From Cellulomonas sp. KRMCY2 (GTDB lineage Bacteria > Actinomycetota > Actinomycetes > Actinomycetales > Cellulomonadaceae), in assembly GCF_000526515.1 (NCBI RefSeq), contig NZ_JAGF01000001.1:4092001-4156000 (forward strand): 64,000 nt of DNA, read 5' to 3'. The position numbers and the translations under genes are program-made. Of the stretch, positions 49,144 through 58,878 are shown piece by piece; the stretch's first letter is position 1, and each line of letters opens with the position of its first letter. The notes beneath the pieces were generated by a model. It saw only the letters and a program-made list of their open reading frames with translations, did no database searches and was not told where the DNA came from.

Positions 49144-50091
49144 CTACGTGTAGGTGTCGCGCAGGATGGCGAGGGCCGTGGCCAGGTCCTCCGGGTACTC
49201 GCTGGTGACCTCGAGCCGGCGTCCGGTCGACGGGTGCTCGAAGGCGAGCCGCATGGCGTGCAGCCACTGCCGGGTCAGACCGAGCCGCGCCGCCAGCGCG
49301 GGGTCGGCGCCATAGGTCACGTCACCGACGCACGGGTGCCGCAGGGCCGCCATGTGCACCCGGATCTGGTGTGTCCGACCGGTCTCGAGGTGGACCTCGA
49401 CCAACGAGGCCGCCGGCACCATCTCCAGGACCTCGTAGTGCGTGACCGACGGCTTGCCCGCTGCGGTGACGGCGAACTTGTAGTCCGAGCTGGGGTGCCG
49501 GCCGATCGGCGCGTCGATCGTGCCGGTGGTCGGCTCCGGGTGGCCCTGGACCACGGCGTGGTAGATCTTCTCGACCGTGCGCTGCTTGAAGGCGCGCTTG
49601 AGGGCGGAGTACGCGTGCTCGCTCTTGGCCACGACCATGAGGCCGGACGTCCCGACGTCGAGCCGGTGGACGACACCCTGGCGCTCGGCCGGCCCGGAGC
49701 TCGCCAACCGGTACCCCGCAGCAGCGAGCGCGCCGACGACCGTCGGCCCGGTCCAGCCGGGGGACGCGTGCGCCGCGACCCCGACGGGCTTGTCGACGAC
49801 GAGCAGGTCGTCGTCCTCGTAGACCACGCGCATCCCGGGCACGGGCTCGGAGTTGCCGAGCACGGACGCGGCGGTCGCTGCGTCGTCGAGCGCGTCCACG
49901 TCCACCTCGAGCCACGCGCCGGCGACGAGGCGGTCGGACTTGCCGACCGGCTGCCCGTCGAGCACGACGAGACCGGCGGCGGCCAGGTCGGCGGCCCGGG
50001 TCCGCGAGACTCCGAGCAGCCGCGAGAGGCCGGCGTCGACCCGCTCTCCGGCCAGGCCGTCCGGGACCGGGAGGGACCGCAGGGAGCTCAC
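49144..50091 (-). CDS. RluA-family rRNA pseudouridine synthase
   Basis: A 315-residue enzyme with an N-terminal S4-like domain ([41 protein letters not shown]) and the RluA catalytic domain. The catalytic Asp lies in [17 protein letters not shown], and [19 protein letters not shown] is the second signature. RluD is the best guess because of the S4 domain and the lspA neighbour, but the exact uridines are not certain. The GTG start at 50091 overlaps the lspA stop (GTGA). Confidence 0.93.
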   Translation of the reverse strand: MSSLRSLPVPDGLAGERVDAGLSRLLGVSRTRAADLAAAGLVVLDGQPVGKSDRLVAGAWLEVDVDALDDAATAASVLGNSEPVPGMRVVYEDDDLLVVDKPVGVAAHASPGWTGPTVVGALAAAGYRLASSGPAERQGVVHRLDVGTSGLMVVAKSEHAYSALKRAFKQRTVEKIYHAVVQGHPEPTTGTIDAPIGRHPSSDYKFAVTAAGKPSVTHYEVLEMVPAASLVEVHLETGRTHQIRVHMAALRHPCVGDVTYGADPALAARLGLTRQWLHAMRLAFEHPSTGRRLEVTSEYPEDLATALAILRDTYT

Positions 50092-50771
50092 AGCTCCTCC
50101 GCCCGCGCATCGACCGTACGTACCTCGGGGCGGGACTCCGACGGCGCGTCGGCCGTGGCTTCGGCCAGGCCGTCGGCAACGGACTCCGGCCGCTCGTCGA
50201 GCCCGGCATCCGACGGGTCGCCGGGCGCGGCATCCGACAGGTCCGCACCGGCGGGCTCGACGCCGTCCGCAGGGACCGGGACCGGCCGGCTGCCGTCGAC
50301 GCCGATGCCCCGCATGCTCAGCGCGACGATGAGCAGGGCCGCCAGGACGATGGCGATGTCCGCGACGTTGCCGACGAAGATGTCGCCGTAGGCGATGAAG
50401 TCCACCACGTGGCCGCGGGCGAAGCCCGGCTCCCGCAGCAGCCGATCGACGAGGTTGCCCAGCGCGCCGCCGAGCAGCAGCCCGAGCGCGACGGTCCAGC
50501 CACGCGACCCGAGCCGCTTGGCCACCCGAAGGATCACCACCGAGACCGCCGCTGCCACGATCGTCAGGAGCCAGGTCATCCCGGTGGCGATGCTCAGTGC
50601 GGCGCCAGGGTTGTACAGCAGGCTCAGACCGAGGAGATCACCGATCAGCGGCGTCCGCTCACCCTCGACGAGGGACTGGACCGCCCAGACCTTGGTCAGC
50701 TGGTCAGCCACCAGGACCAGGACAGCCAGGGCGAGCAGGATCAGGACGAGCGGGCGACGGGTGCTGCGCAC
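50088..50771 (-). CDS. lspA: Lipoprotein signal peptidase
   Basis: A 227-residue inner-membrane aspartyl protease that cleaves prolipoprotein signal peptides. Four membrane helices are seen; [22 protein letters not shown] and [13 protein letters not shown] carry the family blocks with the two catalytic Asp residues. The last 65 residues (after MRGIGVDG) are an acidic, Ser/Pro/Ala-rich cytoplasmic tail not found in E. coli LspA. Its substrates in this window include the protease at 32496 and the hydrolase at 39539. Confidence 0.95.
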   Translation of the reverse strand: MRSTRRPLVLILLALAVLVLVADQLTKVWAVQSLVEGERTPLIGDLLGLSLLYNPGAALSIATGMTWLLTIVAAAVSVVILRVAKRLGSRGWTVALGLLLGGALGNLVDRLLREPGFARGHVVDFIAYGDIFVGNVADIAIVLAALLIVALSMRGIGVDGSRPVPVPADGVEPAGADLSDAAPGDPSDAGLDERPESVADGLAEATADAPSESRPEVRTVDARAEEL

Positions 50772-50774
50772 GGT

Positions 50775-51245
50775 TCAGCGACGCTCCTGGCGGGCCTTGC
50801 AGCTCACGCAGAGGGTCGCCCGGGGGAACGCCTGGAGGCGAGCCTTGCCGATCGGCTCGCCACAGGTCTCACAGGTGCCGAAGCCCGCTGCCCCGACGCG
50901 GCGCAGGGCGTGCACGTTCTGCTCGAGCAGATCACGCGTGTTGTTGACGAGCGTCAGCTCCTGCTCGCGCTCCAGCGCGCTCGAACCCGAGTCGGCCTGA
51001 TCATCACCCGCACCGTCACCCGAGTAGCGCAGCAGGGCGGACAGCTCGGCGTCGGCCTCGGTGAGCTCGACCCGGAGTCGCGCGATGTCCAGCGCGAGCT
51101 CCTCGGCGATCGCGCGGACCTCCTTGACGGTCCACGGCTTCTCGCCCTCGCGGACGGGGAACGTACGCACGACCTTGGCCAGGTCGGGCATCTCGTGGAC
51201 GGTCCCGGGGTCGATCGTCGCGCTCAGGGCGTCGTCGGCGGCCAT
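50775..51245 (-). CDS. TraR/DksA-family zinc-finger protein
   Basis: A 156-residue protein with a polar N-terminus, a helical middle (VRAIAEELALDIARLRVELTEADAEL) and a C-terminal four-cysteine zinc finger (CETCGEPIGKARLQAFPRAT then CVSC). DksA-like proteins insert into the RNA polymerase secondary channel, but the acidic tip residues of true DksA are not obvious here, so a transcriptional role is only likely. The ATG at 51245 has AGGAG about 4 bases upstream. It lies just before lspA (3-base gap). Confidence 0.87.
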   Translation of the reverse strand: MAADDALSATIDPGTVHEMPDLAKVVRTFPVREGEKPWTVKEVRAIAEELALDIARLRVELTEADAELSALLRYSGDGAGDDQADSGSSALEREQELTLVNNTRDLLEQNVHALRRVGAAGFGTCETCGEPIGKARLQAFPRATLCVSCKARQERR

Positions 51246-51300
51246 GGTTCTCCTGTCGCAGAAGGTCACGCGAGAGTAGACCTCCCACGGGGGACACACA

Positions 51301-51333
51301 ACGCACCACACCGGTCACCCCGGTGTGGTGCGT
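51301..51333 (-). terminator. Terminator after divIVA
   Basis: A 14-bp perfect stem (51301-51314 with 51320-51333) closes a 5-base loop in the gap between divIVA and the TraR-like gene. It is followed on the minus strand by TGTGTGTCC. It probably ends the divIVA transcript. Confidence 0.7.
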
Positions 51334-51358
51334 CGCGCAGGTGGTGCGAGGCTCGAGA

Positions 51359-52075
51359 TCAGCCGTTGAAGCCGAGGCCCTGGTCGCCCGTGCTGCCGGG
51401 CCGCGGGGCGACCGAGCTGCCGCGCGCATCCAGGTCGCCGAGCAGGTTCTCCAGGTAGCTCTTCAGGCGGGTCCGGTAGTCCCGCTCGAAGACCCGGAGC
51501 TCGTCGATCTTGCGCTCGAGGAGGCTGCGCTCCTGCTCGAGCTGGGCGAGCGTCCGGTTCGAGGTCTCCTCGGCCTCCCGCACGATGCGCGTTGCCTGGG
51601 ACTTGGCGTCCGTGATGATCCGGTCGCCCTCCTCCTGGCCCGATCGCACGTAGTCGTCGTGCAGCTTCTGGGCCAGCTGGAGCATCCCGGTGGCGGACTC
51701 CGGCTCGCTCACCCGCTGCGGTGCGGCAGCGGCCGTGACGCGCTCCTGGACAGCCGTCGGTGCCGGCGCGGCGGCGACGACCGGTGCAGGCGCGGGAGCC
51801 GGCTCGGGCTCCGCCACCGGCTCGGACTGCGTCTGCGCGAACGGCGACGCCTGGACCGGCGCCGCGTTGGCTGCACCCGAACGGCTCAGCTCGGCGATCC
51901 GGCGCTCAGCGGCGGCAAGCTTCGCCTTGAGGTCGTCGTTCTCTGCCGTGACCGCCCTGAGCGTGTTGACGATCTCGTCCAGGAAGTCGTCGACTTCGTC
52001 CTGGTCGTAGCCCTCCCGGAACTTGGTCGCCTGGAACTTCTTGTTCAGGACGTCGTCTGCGGTGAGCAGAGCCAT
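51359..52075 (-). CDS. divIVA: DivIVA / Wag31 polar growth protein
   Basis: A 238-residue coiled-coil protein that marks curved membrane at poles and septa and directs actinobacterial tip growth. The N-terminal lipid-binding domain is LLTADDVLNKKFQATKFREG followed by DQDEVDDFLDEIVNTLR. Then come a coiled coil, an Ala/Pro/Glu linker (about 90-140), and a second long coiled coil (DRIITDAKSQATRIVREAEE). The ATG at 52075 has GAGGTGA 7 bases upstream. It closes the ftsZ-sepF-yggT-divIVA cluster. Confidence 0.95.
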   Translation of the reverse strand: MALLTADDVLNKKFQATKFREGYDQDEVDDFLDEIVNTLRAVTAENDDLKAKLAAAERRIAELSRSGAANAAPVQASPFAQTQSEPVAEPEPAPAPAPVVAAAPAPTAVQERVTAAAAPQRVSEPESATGMLQLAQKLHDDYVRSGQEEGDRIITDAKSQATRIVREAEETSNRTLAQLEQERSLLERKIDELRVFERDYRTRLKSYLENLLGDLDARGSSVAPRPGSTGDQGLGFNG

Positions 52076-52194
52076 GATGTCACCTCGGTTGATCGCGCTG
52101 GTCGGACCGGGCAGTCCGCCGACCGCCACGCCTCACGGTAGCGGACAATGCCTGCTGCGCAGGTTGGTGCGGCGCCTTTGGCACGGCGTGTCGG

Positions 52195-52482
52195 TCAGAC
52201 GGCGCTCAGCAGCGCCATCAGGATGTAGCACGCGATCAGCACGATCATGAAGGCCAGGTCGAGCCGGAACGCGCCGATCGTCAGCGGCGGGACGAAGCGC
52301 CGGACCAGACGGAGCGGCGGGTCGGTCACGGTGTAGACGACCTCGAAGACCACGATCCACACACCGCGCGGCCGCCAGTCGCGGGCGAAGGCCTGGACCC
52401 ACTCGAGGACCAGTCGCACGAACATGATCAGGACGAAGAGCCACACGACCAGGTACAGGACGTCGGCAACGGCTCCGAACAT
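52195..52482 (-). CDS. YggT-family membrane protein
   Basis: A 95-residue protein with two hydrophobic segments (VLYLVVWLFVLIMFVRLVL and LDLAFMIVLIACYILMALL) and the YggT motif VYTVTDPPLRLVRRFVPP between them. It is usually found between sepF and divIVA, as here, and is thought to take part in envelope or division functions, not yet defined. The ATG is one base after the sepF stop. Confidence 0.93.
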   Translation of the reverse strand: MFGAVADVLYLVVWLFVLIMFVRLVLEWVQAFARDWRPRGVWIVVFEVVYTVTDPPLRLVRRFVPPLTIGAFRLDLAFMIVLIACYILMALLSAV

Positions 52483-52483
52483 G

Positions 52484-52969
52484 TCAGCTCTGGTTGTAGA
52501 AGCCGGCGCGCTGCTCGCCGGCGACGACCTGCTCCTCGCTCGTGACCTCGACGTGCTCGGGCGACAGCAGGAACACCTTGCTGGTGACCCGCTCGATGGC
52601 ACCGTGCAGTCCGAAGATCAGTCCGGCCGAGAAGTCGACGAGGCGCTTGGCGTCCGCGTCGGTCATCTCGGACAGGTTCATGATGACCGGCGTGCCTGAC
52701 CGGAAGGCCTCGCCGATGACGCGCGCGTCGTTGTACGAGCGCGGGTGGATGGTGGTGATGCGGCGCAGCTCGGGCGCCTGGGCATGTCCCTGACCTGCGG
52801 CGACCTGCCCGCGGGAGGACGCTCGGTTGATCGGCGTCACGTCGGCCTCATACTCGTGCGGCACGGTGTACTCCTGGTCGTACTCGTCGACGTACTCGTC
52901 GCCCTCGGCCGGCCGGTCGTCCTCGGCCAGACCCAGGTACAGCATCGTCTTGCGCAGCGCTCCGGCCAT
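52484..52969 (-). CDS. sepF: Cell division protein SepF
   Basis: A 161-residue membrane-binding partner of FtsZ. The N-terminal amphipathic helix is [18 protein letters not shown]; an acidic linker ([13 protein letters not shown]) follows, and the C-terminal ring-forming domain has [23 protein letters not shown] and [20 protein letters not shown] lies 5 bases before the ATG at 52969. In actinobacteria lacking FtsA and ZipA, SepF anchors the Z ring, which matches the absence of ftsA here. Confidence 0.95.
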   Translation of the reverse strand: MAGALRKTMLYLGLAEDDRPAEGDEYVDEYDQEYTVPHEYEADVTPINRASSRGQVAAGQGHAQAPELRRITTIHPRSYNDARVIGEAFRSGTPVIMNLSEMTDADAKRLVDFSAGLIFGLHGAIERVTSKVFLLSPEHVEVTSEEQVVAGEQRAGFYNQS

Positions 52970-53093
52970 CGCGGCCTCCATCCCAGAACGGTCCGTTGTG
53001 GACCGCCGCCCCAGGGCTGCGATCCGGTCGTCACTGACGCTAACCCCTCGCACCTGCGCCGCTGCGGCGACACGCCACACGCGGCGCGGCTGC

Positions 53094-53876
53094 TCAGGAT
53101 CGCGGCAGGAGCCTGACGACACCGGCGAAGCGCCCGTGCGGCCGGCGTGAGCCGTCGACGCTCGACCCGCGGTGCGAGAACCAGCGCTCGTCGGTCAGCG
53201 TGCAGCCTCCGACGGCAACGATCTGCCCGATGCCGCAGGACATCAGCTGACGGGTCACGGCGACCGGCAGGTCGAGGGCAGGCGTGCCCCAGGACGTCGT
53301 CGAGGCGCTGCCCGGGACGGCCGCGTCGACCTCGCGCCGGAGATCGGCCGGCACCTCGTAGCACCGGCCGCACACCGCCGGCCCGACGGCCGCCCGGATG
53401 TGGCCGACCCGGGCGCCGTGGGCGACCATGACGGCCACGGCTGCCGGGACCGCACCGGCGACCACCCCACGCCGTCCGGCGTGCACGGCCGCCACCACGC
53501 CGGCGCGCTCGTCCGCCAGCAGGACCGGCACGCAGTCCGCGACCAGCACCGCGAGCGCGAGCGTGTCGAGGGTCGTGACCAGCGCGTCGGCCACGGCGAC
53601 GGGCTCCTGGGACGTCGGCGGGCTGCGACACACGTGCACCTGCGCGCCATGGACCTGATGCGGATAGGCGATCGGTGCACCGACCCATGCCTCGAGCCTC
53701 GCCCGACGCGCCAGGACCCGGTGCTCGTCGTCGCCGAGGACGAGACTGAGGTTCTGTGCCGCCCCGTCGGGCTGAGCGGGATCGGGCTGAGCGGGATCGG
53801 GCGTCGCAGTCGTGAAGGCGGCACGGACGCCCTGCCCGAGATCGACCTCGAGCAGGGCGGGTGCCGCAGACGTCAC
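53094..53876 (-). CDS. pgeF: Laccase-domain purine nucleoside phosphorylase / PgeF-type peptidoglycan editing factor
   Basis: A 260-residue protein of the YfiH/YlmD family, with [39 protein letters not shown] and [14 protein letters not shown] carrying the conserved His and Cys residues that bind metal. Relatives act as adenosine/purine phosphorylases or remove mis-inserted serine from UDP-MurNAc, and the gene is regularly next to ftsZ. The GTG at 53876 overlaps the ftsZ stop (GTGA). Residues 25-37 hold a repeated [12 protein letters not shown]. Confidence 0.9.
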   Translation of the reverse strand: MTSAAPALLEVDLGQGVRAAFTTATPDPAQPDPAQPDGAAQNLSLVLGDDEHRVLARRARLEAWVGAPIAYPHQVHGAQVHVCRSPPTSQEPVAVADALVTTLDTLALAVLVADCVPVLLADERAGVVAAVHAGRRGVVAGAVPAAVAVMVAHGARVGHIRAAVGPAVCGRCYEVPADLRREVDAAVPGSASTTSWGTPALDLPVAVTRQLMSCGIGQIVAVGGCTLTDERWFSHRGSSVDGSRRPHGRFAGVVRLLPRS

Positions 53877-55174
53877 TGCGGGTTCTTGAGGAAGTCGGGC
53901 AGGTCGAGATCGTCGTTGCTGCGGCGCGACGCGCGGTCCTCGAAGACCCGAGGGACCTCGACCGCGCCGGTGCCGGGCGTGTGGTCGTCCGTCAGGAACG
54001 ACGGCACCGAGATCTCCTCGTGGGCCGCGCCGTCGCCGGACGGCACCGGACGCGCGGCACCGGCGTGTGCCGGGGTCGTACGCCAGCCCTCCGACCCGCT
54101 CTGCGGGGTGGGGATGCTCGGCGGCAGGTCGCTCGACGTCGGGCGCACCGGGTGCTGCTCGGCAGCGGGTGTGCGGGGGGAACCGCTGACCTGGCCGAGC
54201 GCCCTGCTGTCGCGACGGATCGTCGGGGACCCGCTGTCGAAGCCGGCCGCGATGACAGTGACGCGGACCTCGTCGCCGAGCGCGTCGTCGATGACCGCAC
54301 CGAAGATGATGTTGGCCTCCGGGTGGGCCGCCTCCTGGACCAGCCGTGCTGCCTCGTTGATCTCGAAGAGGCCGAGGTCCGAGCCGCCCTGGATCGAGAG
54401 CAGGACGCCGTGCGCACCGTCGATGCTCGCCTCGAGCAGCGGCGAGGAGATCGCGAGCTCGGCAGCCTGGACGGCGCGGTCGTCGCCGCGAGCCGACCCG
54501 ATGCCCATCAGGGCGCTGCCTGCGCCCTGCATGATGCTCTTGACGTCCGCGAAGTCGAGGTTGATCAGGCCGGGGGTCGTGATCAGATCGGTGATGCCCT
54601 GGACACCGGAGAGCAGCACCTGGTCGGCGGAGTGGAAGGCGTCGAGGACCGAGACCGATCGGTCCGAGATCGACAGCAGGCGGTCGTTGGGGATGACGAT
54701 GAGCGTGTCGACCTCGGAGCGCAAGCCGTCGATGCCGGTCTCCGCCTGCACCGAGCGACGCCGGCCCTCGAAGGTGAACGGGCGCGTGACGACACCGATC
54801 GTCAGGGCACCGAGCCCGCGGGCGATGCGCGCGACGACAGGCGCCCCGCCGGTGCCCGTACCGCCACCCTCACCTGCGGTGACGAAGACCATGTCCGCGC
54901 CGCGCAGCACGTCCTCGATCTCCTCGGCGTGGTCCTCAGCCGCCTTCTTGCCGACCTCGGGGTCCGCACCCGCGCCCAGGCCGCGGGTGAGCTCGCGGCC
55001 GACGTCCAGCTTCACGTCCGCGTCGGACATCAGCAGCGCCTGGGCGTCGGTGTTGATCGCGATGAACTCGACACCCTTGAGGCCGACCTCGATCATCCGG
55101 TTGACGGCGTTGACGCCACCGCCGCCGATCCCGACCACCTTGATGACCGCCAGGTAGTTCTGCGGAGCTGCCAC
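53873..55174 (-). CDS. ftsZ: Cell division protein FtsZ
   Basis: The 433-residue tubulin homologue that forms the division ring. The GTP-binding signature GGGTGTG is at residues 103-109, with [15 protein letters not shown] near the start and [13 protein letters not shown] closing the core. A disordered linker of about 100 residues follows. The conserved C-terminal peptide [13 protein letters not shown] is the docking site for SepF and FtsW. The GTG at 55174 has AGAGG about 7 bases upstream. A promoter lies just ahead (55191-55219). Confidence 0.97.
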   Translation of the reverse strand: MAAPQNYLAVIKVVGIGGGGVNAVNRMIEVGLKGVEFIAINTDAQALLMSDADVKLDVGRELTRGLGAGADPEVGKKAAEDHAEEIEDVLRGADMVFVTAGEGGGTGTGGAPVVARIARGLGALTIGVVTRPFTFEGRRRSVQAETGIDGLRSEVDTLIVIPNDRLLSISDRSVSVLDAFHSADQVLLSGVQGITDLITTPGLINLDFADVKSIMQGAGSALMGIGSARGDDRAVQAAELAISSPLLEASIDGAHGVLLSIQGGSDLGLFEINEAARLVQEAAHPEANIIFGAVIDDALGDEVRVTVIAAGFDSGSPTIRRDSRALGQVSGSPRTPAAEQHPVRPTSSDLPPSIPTPQSGSEGWRTTPAHAGAARPVPSGDGAAHEEISVPSFLTDDHTPGTGAVEVPRVFEDRASRRSNDDLDLPDFLKNPQ

Positions 55175-55190
55175 GTCGGTGCCTCTCGTC

Positions 55191-55219
55191 CTGCTACGGC
55201 CCCCAACCTTCACGTTCAA
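55191..55219 (-). promoter_or_regulatory. ftsZ promoter with overlapping inverted repeat
   Basis: On the minus strand TTGAAC (55214-55219) is followed after 17 bases by TAGCAG (55191-55196), placing the start of transcription near 55185. The 7-base inverted repeat AACCTTC/GAAGGTT (55205 to about 55229) spans the -35 and could be an operator. Confidence 0.6.
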
Positions 55220-55340
55220 CCGGAAGGTTAGAGTTATGTCAGATGCTGTCAGGAGCGACGCTAGGTCGCGCAACGGCAACCGGCAACGACCGAAGGCGCG
55301 TGTCGCGCGATTGCCCGGCCGACAGCGGGTGACGTCCGGC

Positions 55341-56348
55341 TCAGGAGCGCGTGATCGGCCACGTCGGCGCCGACACGTCGAAGACCGAGGCCGTCTGGCT
55401 GGCCGGTGCGGCGCGCAGAGTCGCCAGCACGGTGACCTTGAGGGCTGTCTGGTCCGCACTCCCCCACTCCACCGTCGCACCGTCGCGGAGACCGAAGCTG
55501 ACCGTGTCCTGGCTGTCGGCGGACGCCGTCGCCACCTGGGCGGCGAGATCGTCCGGGAGCTGCTGGAGCACCGCGAGCACCGCTGTCATCGCGCGGGCGT
55601 CGGGGTCGTCGAGGGGGACCGAGATGACCGGGAGCCCGTCCGGCGGCACATCGGAGCGCCCGACCTGGATCCCCTCGACGTCGAGCAGCGCGAAGCCGCC
55701 GTCGTCCTGCGGCACGGCGGCGACCGGCTCGCGCGAGACGACCGTGACCAGCAGGCCGTGCGGCCACTCCCGGGTGACCTCGGCGGCCCGGACGCCCGGG
55801 ACGTCGAGCACAGCACGCCGCAGCGCCACCGTGTCGAGACGCGGCAGGGGGGTCCCGGCGTGCGGATCGACGACCGCCGCCACCGCCGCGGCGTCGACGA
55901 CCGTCCCCTGTCCTTGGATGCGGACCTGCGCCAGGTCCAGGGCGAGCACCGGCGAGACGAGCAGCAGCCAGCCGAGGAGCGCCGCGAACCCGACCGCACC
56001 GGCCGCGAGCCAGATACGCTGCCGGGTCAGGCGACGGCGCATGGCGGCACGCTCGGCGAACCTCGCGGCCGACCCGCTCGAGACCACCGGTGGGCGCACC
56101 GGCTGCCAGGCCCGTGGCCCGGTGATCAGCTCGGTCGAGGCGCTCTGGCCGGGTGCGGAGCCCTGGCCGCCGGCCACGTCCTGGCCAGGCGATGGTCGGT
56201 CGGGCGCCCGCCGTGGTGTCGGCGGACGACCAGGTGCAGCGCGGGTCGGTGCCGGCTGTGCTGGGGCCGGCTGTGCTGGGGCCGGGCGGGTGGGTGCGTG
56301 GGCGACGGTGACGGGCGCGACGCGTCGGGGGCGAGCCGGCTGCCTCAT
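55341..56348 (-). CDS. ftsQ: Cell division protein FtsQ
   Basis: A 335-residue bitopic protein that links early and late divisome parts. The first about 100 residues are cytoplasmic and Pro/Ala/Arg-rich, including two exact PAPAQ-type repeats (56254-56283). A membrane helix follows ([19 protein letters not shown]), then a POTRA domain ([48 protein letters not shown]) and the C-terminal beta domain. The cytoplasmic tail is longer than in most bacteria. The ATG overlaps the murC stop (ATGA). Confidence 0.93.
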   Translation of the reverse strand: MRQPARPRRVAPVTVAHAPTRPAPAQPAPAQPAPTRAAPGRPPTPRRAPDRPSPGQDVAGGQGSAPGQSASTELITGPRAWQPVRPPVVSSGSAARFAERAAMRRRLTRQRIWLAAGAVGFAALLGWLLLVSPVLALDLAQVRIQGQGTVVDAAAVAAVVDPHAGTPLPRLDTVALRRAVLDVPGVRAAEVTREWPHGLLVTVVSREPVAAVPQDDGGFALLDVEGIQVGRSDVPPDGLPVISVPLDDPDARAMTAVLAVLQQLPDDLAAQVATASADSQDTVSFGLRDGATVEWGSADQTALKVTVLATLRAAPASQTASVFDVSAPTWPITRS

Positions 56349-57754
56349 CGCGGGACCGCGCGCAGGACGATCGGAGCGAGCGCGGTCACGTCCCCGGCAC
56401 CGACGGTCAGGACGAGATCACCGGGACGGGCCAGGCGGCCGACAGCCACGGCTGCCGCATGGCGGTCGGCGACGTACTGCACCTGCGCGGATCCGGTCAC
56501 CCGGTCGGCGATCAGCGCACCGGTCACCGCGGGGTCCGGGTCCTCGCGGGCGCCGTAGACGCCGGTGACGACCACCACGTCGGCCAGGCCGAGCGCATCG
56601 GCGAACTCCTGCGCGAAGGTCACGGTCCGCGAGTACAGGTGCGGCTGGAACAGGACGAGCACGCGCCCGGTGCCGGCCACCTGGCGCGCGGCGCGCAGCA
56701 GGGCGGCGACCTCGGTCGGGTGGTGGGCGTAGTCGTCGACGACCCGTACCCCGCCCGCCGAACCACGCTCCTCGAAGCGCCGACCCGTGCCGTGGAACGT
56801 GCCGAGCCCCTGCGCCGCGGTGAGCTCGTCGACACCGAGCAGTCGGGCGACTACCCAGGCGGCAGCGGCGTCGAGCGCGTTGTGGGCACCGGGGACCGTC
56901 AGGTCGAGGTCCACCGGTCGCCCGCCGGGCTCCTGCACCGTCGTCGAGCCGCCGGTCACCCCGGACGAGGTGAGCCACGGCCCCACCCGGACGTCGGCGT
57001 CCGGTCCGGTGCCGTACGTCCGCACGTGGGTGCCCGCCGACCTGACCGTCGCGGCGAGGGTCGCCGCGCCAGGGTCGTCCGCGCAGGCGACGAGCCACCC
57101 GCCCGGTTCGATCCGTCCTGCGAAGGCGACGAAGGCGGCCTCGAACGCCGCCCGGCTGCCGTAGTGGTCCAGGTGGTCGGGCTCGATGTTCGTCACGACC
57201 GCGATCGAGGGCGTGTAGGCGAGGAAGGAGCCGTCCGACTCGTCGGCCTCGGCCACGAAGACGTCGCCGCGGCCGTCGTGCGCTCCACCGACCACCGCGA
57301 CCGCCCCGGTCAGGACCGTGCCACCGATCGCGTAGGACGGGTCGAGCCCGGCGTGGGCCAGCGTGACCGCGATCATGGCCGACGTCGTGGTCTTCCCGTG
57401 TGCGCCGGCCACCGCGACGCTGCGGCGACCCGACATCAGCGCCGCGAGGGCCACGGACCGGTGCAGCACGGGTAGGTCGAGCTCGCGTGCGCGGGCCAGC
57501 TCAGGGTTCGTGGGCCGGATCGCGCTCGAGACCACGACCGTCCCGGCGCCCTCGACGTTCTCCGCGCTGTGCCCGACGTGCACCCGGATCCCGGCGTCGC
57601 GCAGGCCCTGCAGCGCCACGCCCTCCCGGGAGTCCGAGCCGGAGACCTGCAGGCCACGGGCCACGAGCAGGGCCGCGACGGCCGACATGCCCGCGCCGCC
57701 GATCCCGATCAGGTGCACCCGGCCGGCCTGCCTCATCCGCTCGAGCTCGCTCAT
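56345..57754 (-). CDS. murC: UDP-N-acetylmuramate--L-alanine ligase
   Basis: A 469-residue Mur ligase adding the first amino acid of the stem peptide. HLIGIGGAGMSAVAALL is the UDP-sugar-binding N-terminus, VAVAGAHGKTTTSAMI the ATP P-loop, EADESDGSFL and TNIEPDHLDHYG the metal and substrate loops, and DDYAHHPTEVAALL the C-terminal domain signature. The ATG at 57754 overlaps the murG stop (ATGA). Confidence 0.97.
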   Translation of the reverse strand: MSELERMRQAGRVHLIGIGGAGMSAVAALLVARGLQVSGSDSREGVALQGLRDAGIRVHVGHSAENVEGAGTVVVSSAIRPTNPELARARELDLPVLHRSVALAALMSGRRSVAVAGAHGKTTTSAMIAVTLAHAGLDPSYAIGGTVLTGAVAVVGGAHDGRGDVFVAEADESDGSFLAYTPSIAVVTNIEPDHLDHYGSRAAFEAAFVAFAGRIEPGGWLVACADDPGAATLAATVRSAGTHVRTYGTGPDADVRVGPWLTSSGVTGGSTTVQEPGGRPVDLDLTVPGAHNALDAAAAWVVARLLGVDELTAAQGLGTFHGTGRRFEERGSAGGVRVVDDYAHHPTEVAALLRAARQVAGTGRVLVLFQPHLYSRTVTFAQEFADALGLADVVVVTGVYGAREDPDPAVTGALIADRVTGSAQVQYVADRHAAAVAVGRLARPGDLVLTVGAGDVTALAPIVLRAVPR

Positions 57755-58878
57755 GCGAGCCCCTCCACCAGGTCGGCGACCCGCGCGGCACCGTCGGTCA
57801 CCCCGACGGTGCGGGCCGCGGCGCCCATCGCGGCGAGCCGGTCGGGGTCGGCGAGGAGCGGGATCACGTGGCTGCGCAGCCACTGCGGCGTCAGGTCGGC
57901 GTCGGCGACGAGCACCCCACCGCCGGCCTGCACGACGGGTCCGGCGTTGAGTCGCTGCTCGCCGTTGCCGATCGGCAGCGGGACGTAGACGGCCGGCAGC
58001 CCGAGGGCGGCCAGCTCGCTGACGATCCCCGCTCCCGATCGTGCGAGCACCAGGTCGGCGACGGCCAGGGCCTGGTGCATCTCCGCGAGGTACTCGCGCA
58101 CCTGGTAGCGCAGCGCGACACCGGGTCTCGCATCGCGGGTGACGGCCGCGACCGCTGCCCGCACGGCGTCCGCCTTGCCCGCACCGGTCAGGTGCAGGAT
58201 CTGGGCACCGGCGGCCAGCAGGTCCGCGGCGACGCCGGCGACGGCGGTGTTGAGGCTCAGCGCGCCGAGCGACCCGCCCGTCACCAGGACGGTCGGCAGC
58301 GTGGGATCCAGACCGAGCAGCGCGGCCGCCTCGGTCCGCGCCCGGCCGGCGTCGCGGTGCCGGGCCGCCACGAGCTCGGCGACCTGGGGACGCAGGGGCA
58401 GTCCGGTGACCTGCGCCCCGGGCAACGGCGTGCCGGGGAACGTGACCGCGACGGCCCGGGCCCAGCGCGCTCCGAGGCGGTTCGCCAGGCCCGGTCGCGC
58501 ATTCTGCTCGTGGATCACCACGGGGATGCCGCGGCGCCGGGCCGCCAGGTAGGCCGGCGTCGCGACGTAGCCGCCGAAGCCGACGACGACCTGCGCGCCC
58601 GACCGGTCGATCGCCTGCCCGGCCACGCGGACGGCGGCACGCAGTCGCCCCGGCAGCCGGAACCAGTCGAGCGTCGGCCGGCGCGGCAGCGGGACCCGCG
58701 GGACAGTCACCAGCCGGTACCCGTGGGCCGGCACGAGCTCGGCCTCGAGACCCGCTGCGGTGCCCAGGACGACGACCCGGACGTCGGGCCGGCGGCGGCG
58801 CAGCTCGTCCGCCACAGCGAGCAGCGGGTTGACGTGACCGGCGGAACCCCCGCCGGCCAGCAGCACGGACTCAAGCAC
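57751..58878 (-). CDS. murG: UDP-N-acetylglucosamine--undecaprenyl-PP-MurNAc-pentapeptide transferase
   Basis: A 375-residue GT-B glycosyltransferase making lipid II at the inner membrane face. GGGSAGHVNPLLAVA is loop 1, VGFGGYVATPAYLAA loop 2, VIHEQNARPGLANRL follows, VTGGSLGALSLN is loop 3, and RSGAGIVSELAALGLPAVYVPLP binds UDP-GlcNAc. The start is GTG at 58878 and overlaps the ftsW end by 8 bases. Confidence 0.97.
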   Translation of the reverse strand: MLESVLLAGGGSAGHVNPLLAVADELRRRRPDVRVVVLGTAAGLEAELVPAHGYRLVTVPRVPLPRRPTLDWFRLPGRLRAAVRVAGQAIDRSGAQVVVGFGGYVATPAYLAARRRGIPVVIHEQNARPGLANRLGARWARAVAVTFPGTPLPGAQVTGLPLRPQVAELVAARHRDAGRARTEAAALLGLDPTLPTVLVTGGSLGALSLNTAVAGVAADLLAAGAQILHLTGAGKADAVRAAVAAVTRDARPGVALRYQVREYLAEMHQALAVADLVLARSGAGIVSELAALGLPAVYVPLPIGNGEQRLNAGPVVQAGGGVLVADADLTPQWLRSHVIPLLADPDRLAAMGAAARTVGVTDGAARVADLVEGLA

